Assembly (NCBI GenBank): GCA_016713405.1
Contig: JADJPF010000011.1
Span: 1-64,000 of the forward strand
DNA: 64,000 bases
Source of the DNA: Blastocatellia bacterium
GTDB lineage: Bacteria; Acidobacteriota; Blastocatellia; Chloracidobacteriales; JADJPF01
Reading direction: 5' to 3'
Part shown: piece after piece, positions 1 to 9,037 of the stretch
Layout: each line of letters starts with the position of its first letter
How positions within the stretch are numbered: the first letter of the stretch is position 1
Program-made: the position numbers and the translations under genes
Notes under the pieces: generated by a model
What the model saw: the letters and a program-made list of their open reading frames with translations, nothing else
Told to the model about the DNA's origin: nothing
Databases searched by the model: none

Positions 1-1160
1 GGAAAATAAACAGATCTTGAAGTTGTTAGCATATGGAGATGTTATTATGTTAGGTCAAGTAAATAGTTTAAGTATCATATCAAGTATGAATGTGCAAATA
101 GACCGAGTTGTACAAAAGAAGAAGTAGTAGAACTAGTAGAGAAGCCATTTAGATAATCAGTAGGCATCTAGGAATTAATACAAATAATTTTTTAATCAAG
201 ATAGCTTATTAGTAAGAAAAAGGCGAAACTAGACTAAAAACTATTAGTTGGATGAAAGTAGAGCTAGTAGATGTTGGTAAGTTACACCGCGAATAGTAGA
301 GCCCTAAACTGATGTTCCCATTGTGATAGAGGAAGAGTTAATGAAGCCAATTGGTTTATAAGCTACTTTCATAATGGAGATTGGATAGAAGAACTTAAAT
401 CAATAGTTGATGAGTTTGAGCAGCAATGTTTCTAACGGATAGCAACAACTGAAATTAACCTAACTTAACTTAACCCAATTTAGTTGATTAAAAGCTATTA
501 TATTAATTTAAGTTTACAAAAAAAAAAATTGGCCTACATAACAATTCAATAATGCCAACATTATTCTTAAATAACCTATAATTAATTGTAATAACTATAG
601 TTATAGTAATAGTTATAAACAACTAGATTAATTTGATTTGGAAAATTAAATGGGGAGAATATTTTATGCCAAAAGTACCATCAGAAATTAAAGCAGAATT
701 TTCATTAGAAGTAGGAAGTTAAAATTCGTAGTTTGCAAAATAGAGAGTTGAGAGTTTTGCTGTAATAAAATCCACAGGGTTAGCTCTTAAGCAAAGCAGG
801 ATAATAAGTTAGAGATTTCAGAGGGTTTATTATAGAGCTGGGGGCTAGTAGGATGCTTAATCTTAGAAGGCTTCAAAACAGCAACAAGAAGAGCAAAAAA
901 CATTATTGTTAAAGAAGCGCTAGGCTAGGAAAAAATGAGAGCAAAAGCCAAAGCAAAAACTGAAACTCTAATTAAAGAGCTTAGAGATAAAGCTTCTTAA
1001 AGTCGTATTAGAAACGATGTAAGTGAGCTAAGACAAGTATGTTAAAGCCTTAATGCTTCCAATCTGATAAAAGTATTGATGGTTTTGGCTTGGTGGTGTT
1101 TGTTTTGAGTCTTTTGTTGTTGCATTACGCCTATTTGTGCAAAGGGAAGTTTAGACTAAA
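1..1160 (+). other. decayed coding-like DNA, no intact gene
   Basis: No open frame of useful length is present. Short stretches look coding on the plus strand, for example a frame opening at 666 with a good upstream purine run (ATGCCAAAAGTACC...), but TAA, TAG and shifts interrupt every frame within tens of codons. I could not assign a family to 1-660 or 666-1060. The stretch precedes recognisable relics of a mobile element, so it is probably part of the same element. Damage density is much higher here than after 8 kb. This could be genuine gene decay or poor consensus at a contig end; the sequence alone does not decide. Confidence 0.4.
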
Positions 1161-1169
1161 AGAAAGCTT

Positions 1170-1530
1170 CCATCCATTAACAGCAGAAATGACACAGGAA
1201 ATTGAGCAAAGGTCAATACTATTTCTGGATCCTCTACTCGTACTTAAAGTTATGCGTCAGGAGTTGAGTTTAATCCATTAAGCTTACTCAGTGTTAATGC
1301 AGAAGGTTAATGCAGTTTATTCCATCTACAGCCAGGAGATTTGGAATTACTAACCCCGATTGATATTAGCCAAAGTATTGATGGAGATGTTTCGCTACTA
1401 GTGTTTTTGATTAGTAAGTTTAATGGGAGATTAGATTTAGTGCTAGCAGGATAAACGCTGGAGTAGGGCTGTAGAGGCGTTACGGCAATAAAGTGCCAAA
1501 CGAACGATCCATCAACTTAATACCCCCTTC
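1170..1530 (+). pseudogene. relic of a lytic transglycosylase (SLT domain)
   Basis: Joining short frames gives the core of a Slt/MltE-like muramidase domain. LLVLKVMRQE corresponds to the segment carrying the catalytic Glu. FNPLSLLSVNAEG followed by MQFIPSTARRFGIT matches the usual G-L-M-Q-x-M-P-x-T-A motif. ISQSIDG, KFNGRLDLVLAG and NAGVGAVEALR match the C-terminal D-L-x-L-A-A-Y-N-A-G region. At least four indels or stops break it: GGTTAATG lacks one T for G-L-M, and GGATAAACGCTGG lacks a base for G-Y-N-A-G. Enzymes of this family cleave peptidoglycan and are often carried by conjugative elements and phages to pass the cell wall. It ends just before the DUF5372 gene and the recombinase, which supports a mobile-element origin. 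The family assignment is fairly firm; function here is improbable unless the breaks are consensus errors. Confidence 0.6.
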
Positions 1531-1542
1531 AATGACCCATTA

Positions 1543-1863
1543 TTGGATGTAACAGAAATAGAAGTTACAGATCCAATGCATCCATTAAAAGGAAGAAGAT
1601 TTCCAATAATATACATAAGTAATTCAAGAACAGGAGCAAGTCATGTGTATGTGTCATATAAAAAGCACATGATATTGAAGATAGAAGTCTGCTCAACTAA
1701 CCTCGTAACACAAGTGCCAATAATTAGGACAAAGCTAACTCAGGAATCTTTGGAAGAGTTCTTGAAATTAGCCCAAGAGTGCGAGGTGCTATGCCAGTCA
1801 AACCAACAGAAGTCTGGAAAAAACTACCAAAAGAAATCCGAAACCAAATTATCCAAGACTTAA
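1543..1863 (+). CDS. DUF5372-like small protein next to recombinase
   Basis: This is a 106-residue protein opening with TTG at 1543. Its N-terminus has the pattern V-T-D-P-M-H-P-L-K-G-R-R-F, which resembles the D-P-x-H-P-x-x-G-x-x-F signature of the DUF5372 family, small proteins often encoded beside large serine recombinases. The function of that family is unknown to me. The open frame may have begun further upstream, because in-frame codons before 1543 (HQLNTPFNDPLL) read sensibly and merge with the damaged transglycosylase relic, so the start is uncertain. The C-terminus is Lys/Gln-rich and may be read out of frame. It ends 25 bases before the recombinase ATG, consistent with one operon. 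Confidence 0.55.
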   Translation: MDVTEIEVTDPMHPLKGRRFPIIYISNSRTGASHVYVSYKKHMILKIEVCSTNLVTQVPIIRTKLTQESLEEFLKLAQECEVLCQSNQQKSGKNYQKKSETKLSKT

Positions 1864-1888
1864 ATTTGGTCTTAGGGGGAGGTTATAA

Positions 1889-3940
1889 ATGAACAAATCG
1901 GAATTAATTACAACTCAGCATTTAGCAAGAAAAGCGATAATTTATATTCAAGTCAATCAACTCTTCACCAAGTATTAAGCAATCAAGAAAGTCTGCAACT
2001 ACCAATACGCTCTCAAAGATAAAGCTATAAAATTAGGATGGCGAGCAGATGATATAGAAATAGTAGATTGTGATTTAGGTATTACAGGAGCCAGCACTCA
2101 ACATAGAGAAGGTTTTAAACAACTAATTGCAAAAGTAACTTTGGGAGAAGTAGGGATAATTTTTTCTTCTGAAGTTACTCGTTTGTCACGTAACTGTTCT
2201 GATTTTTATCCTTTGCTAGATATATGTGGATGGAAAGGCTGTCTAATTGCTGATAGGGATGGAATTTACGACCCATCTACTCCTAATGGTAGAATGTTGT
2301 TAGGTTTAAAGGGGCAACTTTCGGAGTTAGAGCTTTATACTATTAGAAGTAGAATGTATGCAGGTTTACTTAACAAAGCAGAGAGAGGAGAACTTGCTTT
2401 ATTTTTACCTACAGGTCTTGAAAGAGATTCTTTGGGCAGAGTAGAGAAAGATCCTAATAAAGAGGTTCAAAATCGCATTGAGTTAATTTTCAGCACTTTT
2501 TGCGGGAGAAGTCTGCTAACAAAGTTTTACGCTTCCTTAACCATCACCAACTATTAATTCCTCGTAGAAGCAAGTTTGGGGATGTAGTATGGAGAAAACC
2601 TAGTGTTGCGGCTATCATCTTATTTCTAAAAAATCCAGCTTATGCTGGGGCCTTTGTTTATGGTAAAACTAGGATGACAGCTAAAGTTTCATCTACCAAT
2701 AATAAAATCCAAAGGAAACTTCCTATTGAAGAGTGGAAAATAAGAATTAATGATAAGTATCCAGCTTATATAAGCTGGCAAACTTTTGAGAAAATACAGG
2801 CTATGCTTAAAGATAACTATGCTGAGTATGATCGCAATAAAACTAGAGGTGTACCCAGACAAGGAAAAGCTCTATTACACGGCTTAGTCTATTGTGGTGA
2901 GTGTGGCCATAAAATGATGGTTCAGTACAAGCACTCAACACAATATTTGTGCAATGCTTTACGTCAGCAATATGGAGTAAGAGTTTGCCAAAATATACAA
3001 GCTGACCCTATTGACAAAGCTGTAGTTGAGGCATTTTTCCAGGCTTTATCACCCATAGAGCTTGACTCCTATTCACAGGCTTTGTTGGCAAAACAACAAA
3101 CTGACGAGCAGATTACCAAAGCACGTTGTCAAGAATAGAGAGATTGAGGTTTCAAGTAGCTTTAGCTGAAAGACAATTTAATCGTGTAGATCCAGATAAC
3201 CGTTTAGTAGCATCAGAACTTGAGCAAAGATGGGAAACAGCTTTGCGCCAATTAAAACAGGCTGAAAGCCTTCACAATAAATTCCAAGAACAATCTTCAC
3301 AACCCTTTTTGCTTAGTGCTGAGTTGAAAGAAAAATTTGGTTCAATTGGTGAAAAACTTCCTCAGCTTTGGCAAGAACAAATTTTATCTCAGCAACAGAA
3401 AAAAGCTTTGTTGCGGGCCATTATTGATAAGATAGTTATTCATCGTCTTGCTCCAGATCAGATTCAAACTCGTATTGTTTGGAAGGGTGGCTTGACTACT
3501 ACTTTGAAAGTAGCTGTTTCAGTAGGTTCATTTGAAAGATTGTCCTTTTTTAAAGAAGTGGAAGAACTTATCCTTCAACTTACTGCTGAAGAAAAAACTG
3601 ACCAAGAAATTGCTCAATATTTAACTGACCAAGGCTTTAGATCCCCAATGAAGGATTATGTTTTAGAAAATACTGTACGCAGTGTTCGTCTTAAACATGG
3701 AGTGTTTCGTAAAGCTACTCAATCCATCCTAGGCGTATTGCTGGTTTTCTTACTGTTACTCAAATAGCTAAGGCTCTTTCTATTCCTAAACATTGGCTTC
3801 ATGACCGTATCCATAATGGCACTATCTCTGTTGCTAAAGATCCTGTTACTGGCCTTTGGTTATTTCCTAATAATGCCACTACCTTACAGATGTTTAGAGA
3901 TCTTTGGAGTGGCAATCTCCACAACTTGCATTTTTCTTAG
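1889..3940 (+). pseudogene. large serine recombinase, frameshifted
   Basis: The ATG at 1889 follows a strong ribosome site (AGGGGGAGG, 1874-1882). Domains in order: a damaged serine-recombinase catalytic N-terminus, with the body at 2141-2490 (FSSEVTRLSRNCSDFYPLLD and the L-x-G-x-x-S-E-L-E region); a recombinase domain at about 2500-2860 (FLKNPAYAGAFVYGK); a zinc ribbon at about 2885-3000 (GLVYCGECGHKMM with later Cys pair C-N-A and C-Q-N); a coiled coil from 3126; and a C-terminal helix-turn-helix in a further frame, GFLTVTQIAKALSIPKHWL, ending at TAG 3938-3940. At least four frame changes occur (about 1960-2030, 2500, 3126, 3740). Such enzymes integrate and excise mobile elements at att sites. 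The catalytic Ser lies in the damaged N-terminal stretch and should be checked on reads. No att sites could be identified from one copy. Confidence 0.85.
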
Positions 3941-4031
3941 GAGTATCAACATGACATATCAAATACCAAGGTTGTGCTTGGGATACGGTTTTTAGAAAAA
4001 CTAAAAAAAATAAGAGGTGTAATAATTTCTA

Positions 4032-4420
4032 CTAATCTTTCTGGTTTTGGAAATCTATATGCAATAAGTATAGCTGGCAAGCCATGAGTGTATTTGGTTT
4101 GAAAAATATCATCCAAATTAGGTAGCCATAAAACGACATCCCCTTGTCAAAAAAAATTAAAGAAAAATGGATTAAAAAGCGCAAGCAAAATTGAAGTAAT
4201 TGAAAAGGATTAGTAATAAAAAATAAAGAAAGAGTGGGAATAAAAGCTAGTAAGAAAAAAAGGCCACGTTTTATTAAAGTCAGCAATTCCCGGTGAGTAA
4301 AAGATAAAACAGAAAAATAAGTCAAATAAAGTTATAAGGCAAAAATATAGTAATGAGCCAAGAGATGACTCACAAAATCAAGTAAAAAGATAAGTAATGG
4401 CTAAAAAGAAAAAAGACAAA
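4032..4420 (-). pseudogene. 3' fragment of an interrupted membrane glycosyltransferase
   Basis: On the minus strand this stretch encodes strongly hydrophobic segments (LLTLIKRGLFFLLAFIPTL, then FFITNPFQLLQF) with an aromatic-rich tail. On its own it would be an anonymous membrane ORF of 97 residues. Its position directly beyond an insertion sequence whose other side holds the N-terminal half of a glycosyltransferase on the same strand suggests it is the displaced C-terminal part. The segment F-V-x-L-L-L-x-F-I-P-x-L is the kind of transmembrane helix found after the central loop of these enzymes. Confidence is limited because no catalytic motif lies in this half. Confidence 0.35.
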
Positions 4421-4429
4421 GAAAGGTTA

Positions 4430-5800
4430 AAAAGGTTAAAAGAAAGCCGCTACAGAGTTGCTCCGGCCTGAGCATAACAAAGTCAAGGACTAGAATTAAC
4501 AGAATCATCCATAAAAAGTAAGTAAAGAGTGCCAAGAAGTAAAAAGAATACGATCAAAAGAGTGCGTAAATCGCCCCAAAAAGCACGTCTGGAAAGAGAA
4601 CCTCTAGCCTCGTGATAAAGAGAAGTACCCATCTCCAAAATTAAGTGAGAAATAAAGGCTAATAAATTCAACAAATAAAAATCATGGATAAATTATGCTG
4701 ACCATGACCATAATTATGAGTAATATGGTAACCATGATTTTTTTGGATATTAAATTGCTCATTTTCAATTTTCCAACGACTACGACCAATGAGAAAAAGC
4801 TCACAGACATTATATTTAGTAACAGTAAAATCAGTAACCCAACTATTATGATAGAGTAAGTTATTAGAAGAGTCACGTTCCCAAACTTCAAAGTAGTTTA
4901 GTTTTACTTTTTTACTTTTGGTTAAATCAATTTGATTTAGAATCCTATATTCATAATGTCTAATTTTTTACCAACTTGAGATGTCCAACTTCCTTGCTCA
5001 ATTAATCCTTGCAACTGATGTTGCTGTATTTGCTCTGCTAACTCAAGATGTGAAGTATCTTTCGCCACTAAGACAAATTCACACCTATTTTCTCTTAGAT
5101 CTTCTATAAATGGCTCATGTGAGTAAATATCATCTCCTATTATACATATTCTTAGCTGTCTATGTTCTTTTCTAATTCTCTCTATCAGTCTTTTTCCTGC
5201 ATTGATCTCACAATCTTGTTTGTTTGTCCCATATGTATTTTTTACTTCTTCTACATCCAATGGCAATACTTGATGTGTTCCACTTTTTATTATTGTTGCT
5301 GATACTACCATATGGGAATAATGCGGTATTCCTTTTACATACTCTTTTTTCAAACATCCTTCACATTCTATTTTTAATGAATGAAAATACTCACTCCCAT
5401 CTAGGGCTATTGTATAATAGTCTTTTCCTTCTATTTCACTTACCCACCTTTTGGCCCATCCCACTTGCCTTATCTTCTCAAATAATTTCCCTACCACCCT
5501 CCTTATTGGTTTTTTCTTTTTCATTCTTCTTTGAAACTCTAATAGGCTTTCGTTTTGAAAAAACATCATTGCAAACCCCGCCATTAATACATCGTGCATT
5601 TCCCATGTCACGCTTTTGGCTCTTCTTTTATCTGGCACTTTCTTAAATTCTTCTGTCAGTATTTCTACTATTGCTTCTAGTGTTAAACTTTTTAGTGGTC
5701 TCATTTTTTAGTTTACTTTTTTATTTTAATGCGTGAAAACTCTTTTCCCTTTTTTTTTAACTCCTTTTTTTACTTCATTTATTTTCTCTTGCGGGTGTTA
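4430..5800 (-). mobile_element. insertion sequence, DDE transposase type, inserted in a glycosyltransferase gene
   Basis: The element is bounded approximately. Its transposase occupies 4483-5704 on the minus strand, and glycosyltransferase-like sequence is recognisable up to about 5800 on one side and from about 4420 on the other. I searched both ends by eye for terminal inverted repeats and a target duplication and could not establish either, so the edges are uncertain by several tens of bases. The AT-rich, poly-T/poly-A flanks near 5740-5830 and 4380-4440 would be typical boundaries. The insertion explains why two halves of one membrane protein lie on the same strand on either side. Confidence 0.6.
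4483..5704 (-). pseudogene. IS transposase (DDE), broken by frameshifts
   Basis: The N-terminal 255 residues are open from ATG 5704 to 4937. They hold the first catalytic Asp in the context A-L-D-G-S-E-Y-F, a Cys pair with the motif E-C-E-G-C-L-K-K-E, and the second Asp in G-D-D-I-Y-S-H-E-P-F. Translation continues in other frames: EYRILNQIDLT and NYFEVWERD, then GRSRWKIENEQFN carrying the third acidic residue (Glu), then YHEARGSLSRRAFWGDLRTL and an end at VNSSP. At least three shifts are needed (about 4935, 4680 and 4530). The layout and the acidic triad fit a DDE transposase of the IS4/ISNCY-like group; I do not assign a finer family. The element is probably immobile unless the shifts are consensus errors. 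Confidence 0.8.
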
Positions 5801-6417
5801 TTAAAGTGTTTTTTTTTTTCTTAAGTAAGAAAAAAGGAAGAAGAAACATAGCAGTTAATTTTTCTTTAAATACTAAACCACTAAAAAAATATACAAATTT
5901 TTTCCTAGAGTTAGCAAAAAAATTAAAAAAATAAATATAATTTTTTGAGGGTCAAAATGAACCCCCCTTTAAAACCCACCAAATAGATATAGGTGATGCC
6001 CAATAAGCAAAAGATAACAACCAATTATTAGTTAATTTTTTAACTAATAAAGTATTAAAAAACTCAATAATTGTTAGTGCAAATTTTATACAAAAAAGAC
6101 TTGGATAAATATAAGTTACTATTTGATCAAAAACTAATGCCAAAATAGGGTAGTTAAAGGGCAAATGGTTCCAAGCGACAAACTTTAATTGTGGATAAAA
6201 AGCAATTAGGTTTTGATTAATAGCTGAATAACCATAAGCTTATTTATAACTAATCCCCAACTAATATGGCGAAGCGTATCACCTGTGTTTATAGTTGTTT
6301 GACAACAATAATAAAACGTAATATTGCAACTAAAATAAACCCTAACACAATTACATATTTATTACTAAAAAAAGAGGTTAGAGATTTTGTTTTTAAAGTA
6401 GAAGAGTTTTTTTCCAT
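5800..6417 (-). pseudogene. 5' part of an integral membrane glycosyltransferase, split by IS
   Basis: From ATG 6417 the minus strand reads a short basic N-terminus, a first membrane helix (VIVLGFILVAILRFIIVV), then after a one-base shift INTGDTLRHISWGLVI. The G-D-T-x-R-x-I motif corresponds to the loop with catalytic acidic residues in GT39/ArnT-like and GT87-like lipid-linked-sugar transferases. Further frames give YPILALVFDQ, LLSFAYWASPISIWW and, after another shift, FDPQKIIFIFLIFFANS and FFSGLVFKEKLTAMFLLPFFL, which match the usual loop and helix pattern of this superfamily. Such enzymes move sugars from polyprenyl carriers at the membrane. The reading is lost at about 5800, where the insertion sequence begins. 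Confidence 0.6.
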
Positions 6418-6525
6418 GGATTTAACTATTGGTTTTTAATGTAGGAAATTCTTTGCATTTTACAGGTTATAATTAAATCTGAAAACTTAAAAATTTCCTA
6501 CATTGTTCTTAGAAAAAGTGAAAAC

Positions 6526-8056
6526 CTAGCCTTTAATAGTCATTAAAGGGCTAAGACGAGCAACACGCCGAGCAATGCTAGCTTGCTCAACCGTGTTTAC
6601 TACAGGAGTTATTGCTTTATAAGCAGTCGGGGACTCTTCCTTAAGTCTATCTTGGTATTTTGCCATTATATCTTGTCGTAGTTTTACTTCTATATCATTA
6701 GGATCAATAGGCGTTACAACTTTAAGAGGTGCTACAACACTTTTGTAAGTCTCTTGATCCATATTTCGCGCTTGACCTCGTGCAACAGCACGACCAGCAC
6801 CATGACAAGCACTTGATAAAGCTGTTATGTTTCCCTGACCAGCCATTAAATAGCTTGAATCACCCATAGAGCCAGGAATTATTACTGGATGACCTGTATA
6901 ACAAAATGGGCTATTTATCGATGGTTCAACGCCTAAAGCCGGACAAGCACCTTTGCGATGTAAATAATTTCCTTTGAAGGTTCATCTTCCCAAATCAAAT
7001 TATGAGGTGCATCATAAATTAATTTAGCTGAAACCTTGCGACCCAGTATTTGAGAAAAGGCAGCAATTACCATTAAGCCTAAAAAGACGATTAGCAAAAG
7101 CAAAATTAGCAGCATTTTTCATTGCATCCAGATAATTTATAGCCATATTTTTATGTCGCCCTTCGATTGGCAAAGGATAAAATCCATGTTCAGGATGAGC
7201 CATTGATTTTGGAAAATTTCTTTAGCGCGATCTCGAAAATGTCCCCCTACTAAATGACCCAAACCTACAGAACCTGAATGCACCATAATAGTAATTTGAC
7301 TAGGTTTTACTCCCAAATATGAGCCGTAGTACCATCAAAAACTTCTGCTATAGATTGAATTTCTACAAAATGATTTCCACCACCAATTGAGCCTATTTGA
7401 CTATCATAACCAGCCGTCGCATTTGCTGACTGAATAAAATCATCAAAAGCAAAAGTATTTTTTGCTTCTAAGACTCCTTGGAAATGGACAAAGTTAAGAT
7501 CCTGCATCTGTTGTTGTGCGTCATAATAATTCCATAAACCAACATTAGCATTATCTTTAGAGGTTTCTTGTAGTCCCCACAAGCCTTCTTTAAGCAATGC
7601 TTGGCGTTGACGAGATGACAAAGGTAGTTGACGCTTGCCTTGAAAGAAAATTGCTCGAAGTTGTTTTTCAACCTGTTTTTCATTAGCTAATAACTCATCT
7701 TGTGTTAAATCAGTTACTAAAAGACGCATTCCACAACAAATGTCATTTCCAATAGCTTGAGGAATAACAAAACCTTGGGCATCAACTACCGTTCCAACAG
7801 GTATTCCAGACCCTTTATGAAAATCTGGAGTTAGAATAATTTCTTTGATTTGACTATCTTTATTTCCAAAAAAATCTTGACCAAGTTCTTGTAAGGTTTT
7901 TTGTAAAGAAATAAATTCAAGTAATTGATTAACCCCTTCCATACCAATAGTTACATCTTCTCTAGCAAATAGTGTAATAGGTATTTGAAAAGGATTTTTT
8001 ATGCTAATTCGTACTTTGTCTAAACGCAAAAGTACATCTTCCATCTTAAAAGCCAT
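6526..8056 (-). pseudogene. rtcB: RtcB-family RNA ligase, frameshifted
   Basis: RtcB joins RNA 3'-phosphate or cyclic phosphate to 5'-OH ends with GTP and Mn2+. ATG 8056 opens 249 residues that include TPDFHKGSGIPVGTV, the Cys metal-ligand segment G-N-D-I-C-C-G-M (usual form V-D-I-G-C-G-M) and the His-ligand motif GGGNHFVEI. Other frames then give VHSGSVGLGHLVGGHF (usual H-S-G-S-R-G-L-G), the stretch 6933-7115, H-R-K-G-A carrying the nucleotide-accepting His region, and GSMGDSSYLMAG, ending at 6526. The first break, near 7315, needs one extra T in a run of three, so a sequencing error is plausible. Full span is about 510 codons, longer than bacterial RtcB of about 410, suggesting a divergent subfamily. 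No archease or RtcA gene is adjacent. Confidence 0.85.
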
Positions 8057-8267
8057 ATGGACTCCAAATATTTAATAAATTGTTAGGATTTTTTTAAGCA
8101 AAATTTTTGATTGCTTAAAAGACAATAAGATTAGGTGTGATTTTTTAATCACCTTAATCAAGGGTTTTAAGTGGTTATTAGCAGCCGACCAAAAAAGGAT
8201 AGTTTATTTATTTGACATTGGCAAGAAATTTGATAGCTTTTACCAAAAAATTTTTATTAAGGTGTTT

Positions 8268-9037
8268 ATGGCAAAAATAGGAACATATAAATGGGCAAAA
8301 GAAACTAAAGGTAAGCTGAGTTTTTCCAATTGTTTAGAGTTAAGTCTTGTTGCTATAAAAATGCAGTTGCAACTTTTTACAAAAGACTTTCAGAAAAAAC
8401 TTGGACTAACTGCTAAAGATATAAAAAAGCTTGACTTAAAGATATTGAAGTTTCACAAACAGACGTTGTTAAAGCATCAGAAGAATTTTGTCGCTCAGTT
8501 TCATCTGTTATGCTAGTTAATCATTGTTTGCGAACTTATACTTGGGGAGCATTGCTAGCTTTAAGAGATGGCATAAATTACAACAGAGAAGTTTTTTATA
8601 TAGCTGCCTTGCTTCATGACATAAGCTTAACGGAAAAATATTGGCAAAAAGACCCACTAACAGAGTGTTTTGCTGTAGAAGGTTCAAAAATTGCTGAAGA
8701 TTTTTTGGCTAAACAAGCCTTGTCGGACAATTTACGCCACAAAGTTACAGAAGCCATTAGCCTTCATCTAAACATTACTGTAGGGCTAGAATTTGGTGCA
8801 GAAGCTCATCTTTTGCACGAAGGCGCGGCCTTTGATGTTATTGGTAATAGATTTGACGAGCTAGACAAAGAAACTATTGAAAAAGTTGTGTTGCTTTATC
8901 CTCGTCCTAATTTTAAGTCTGAAATTGCAGCTTTACTTAGTCGTCAAGCGGAAATTAGACCAAAATCACGCACAGGATTTTTTGTTAAATATCTGCAATT
9001 TAATCAACGAGTTAAACAAGCACCTTTTCAAGAATAG
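8268..9037 (+). CDS. HD-domain protein (one apparent frameshift)
   Basis: The start chosen is ATG 8268, with AAGGTG just upstream, rather than the GTG at 8262. The first 57 or so codons run into a shift near 8438-8440: one more A in the run TTAAAG joins L-D-L-K to DIEVSQTDVVKASEEF, which is in frame with the rest. The second half holds NHCLRTYTWGALLAL and AALLHDISL, giving the first His and the HD doublet of a metal-dependent HD fold, followed by SLHLNITVG with a later His. Overall length of about 257 residues and the N-H-x-x-R-x-Y motif resemble cyanamide-hydratase-like HD proteins. Substrate is unknown. It is divergent from rtcB and convergent with the kinase gene that follows. Confidence 0.75.

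Noticed and set aside
1..1500. Use of a reassigned genetic code, because of many TAG codons
   Set aside because: The recognisable lytic transglycosylase relic needs indels as well as stop changes, stops of all three types occur, and genes elsewhere in the window end normally at TAG, TAA and TGA.
4032..4325. Stand-alone small membrane protein gene
   Set aside because: No start signal was found, and its hydrophobic helices fit better as the C-terminal remnant of the glycosyltransferase split by the insertion sequence.
5224..5646. Plus-strand ORF of Leu/Phe-rich sequence
   Set aside because: It is antisense to the transposase, which has clear catalytic Asp motifs on the minus strand.
8060..8262. 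Hairpin GGTGTGATT/AATCACC near 8131-8157 as a terminator
   Set aside because: It lies between divergent genes, where a terminator is not expected, and the stem is bulged; no regulatory claim can be supported.
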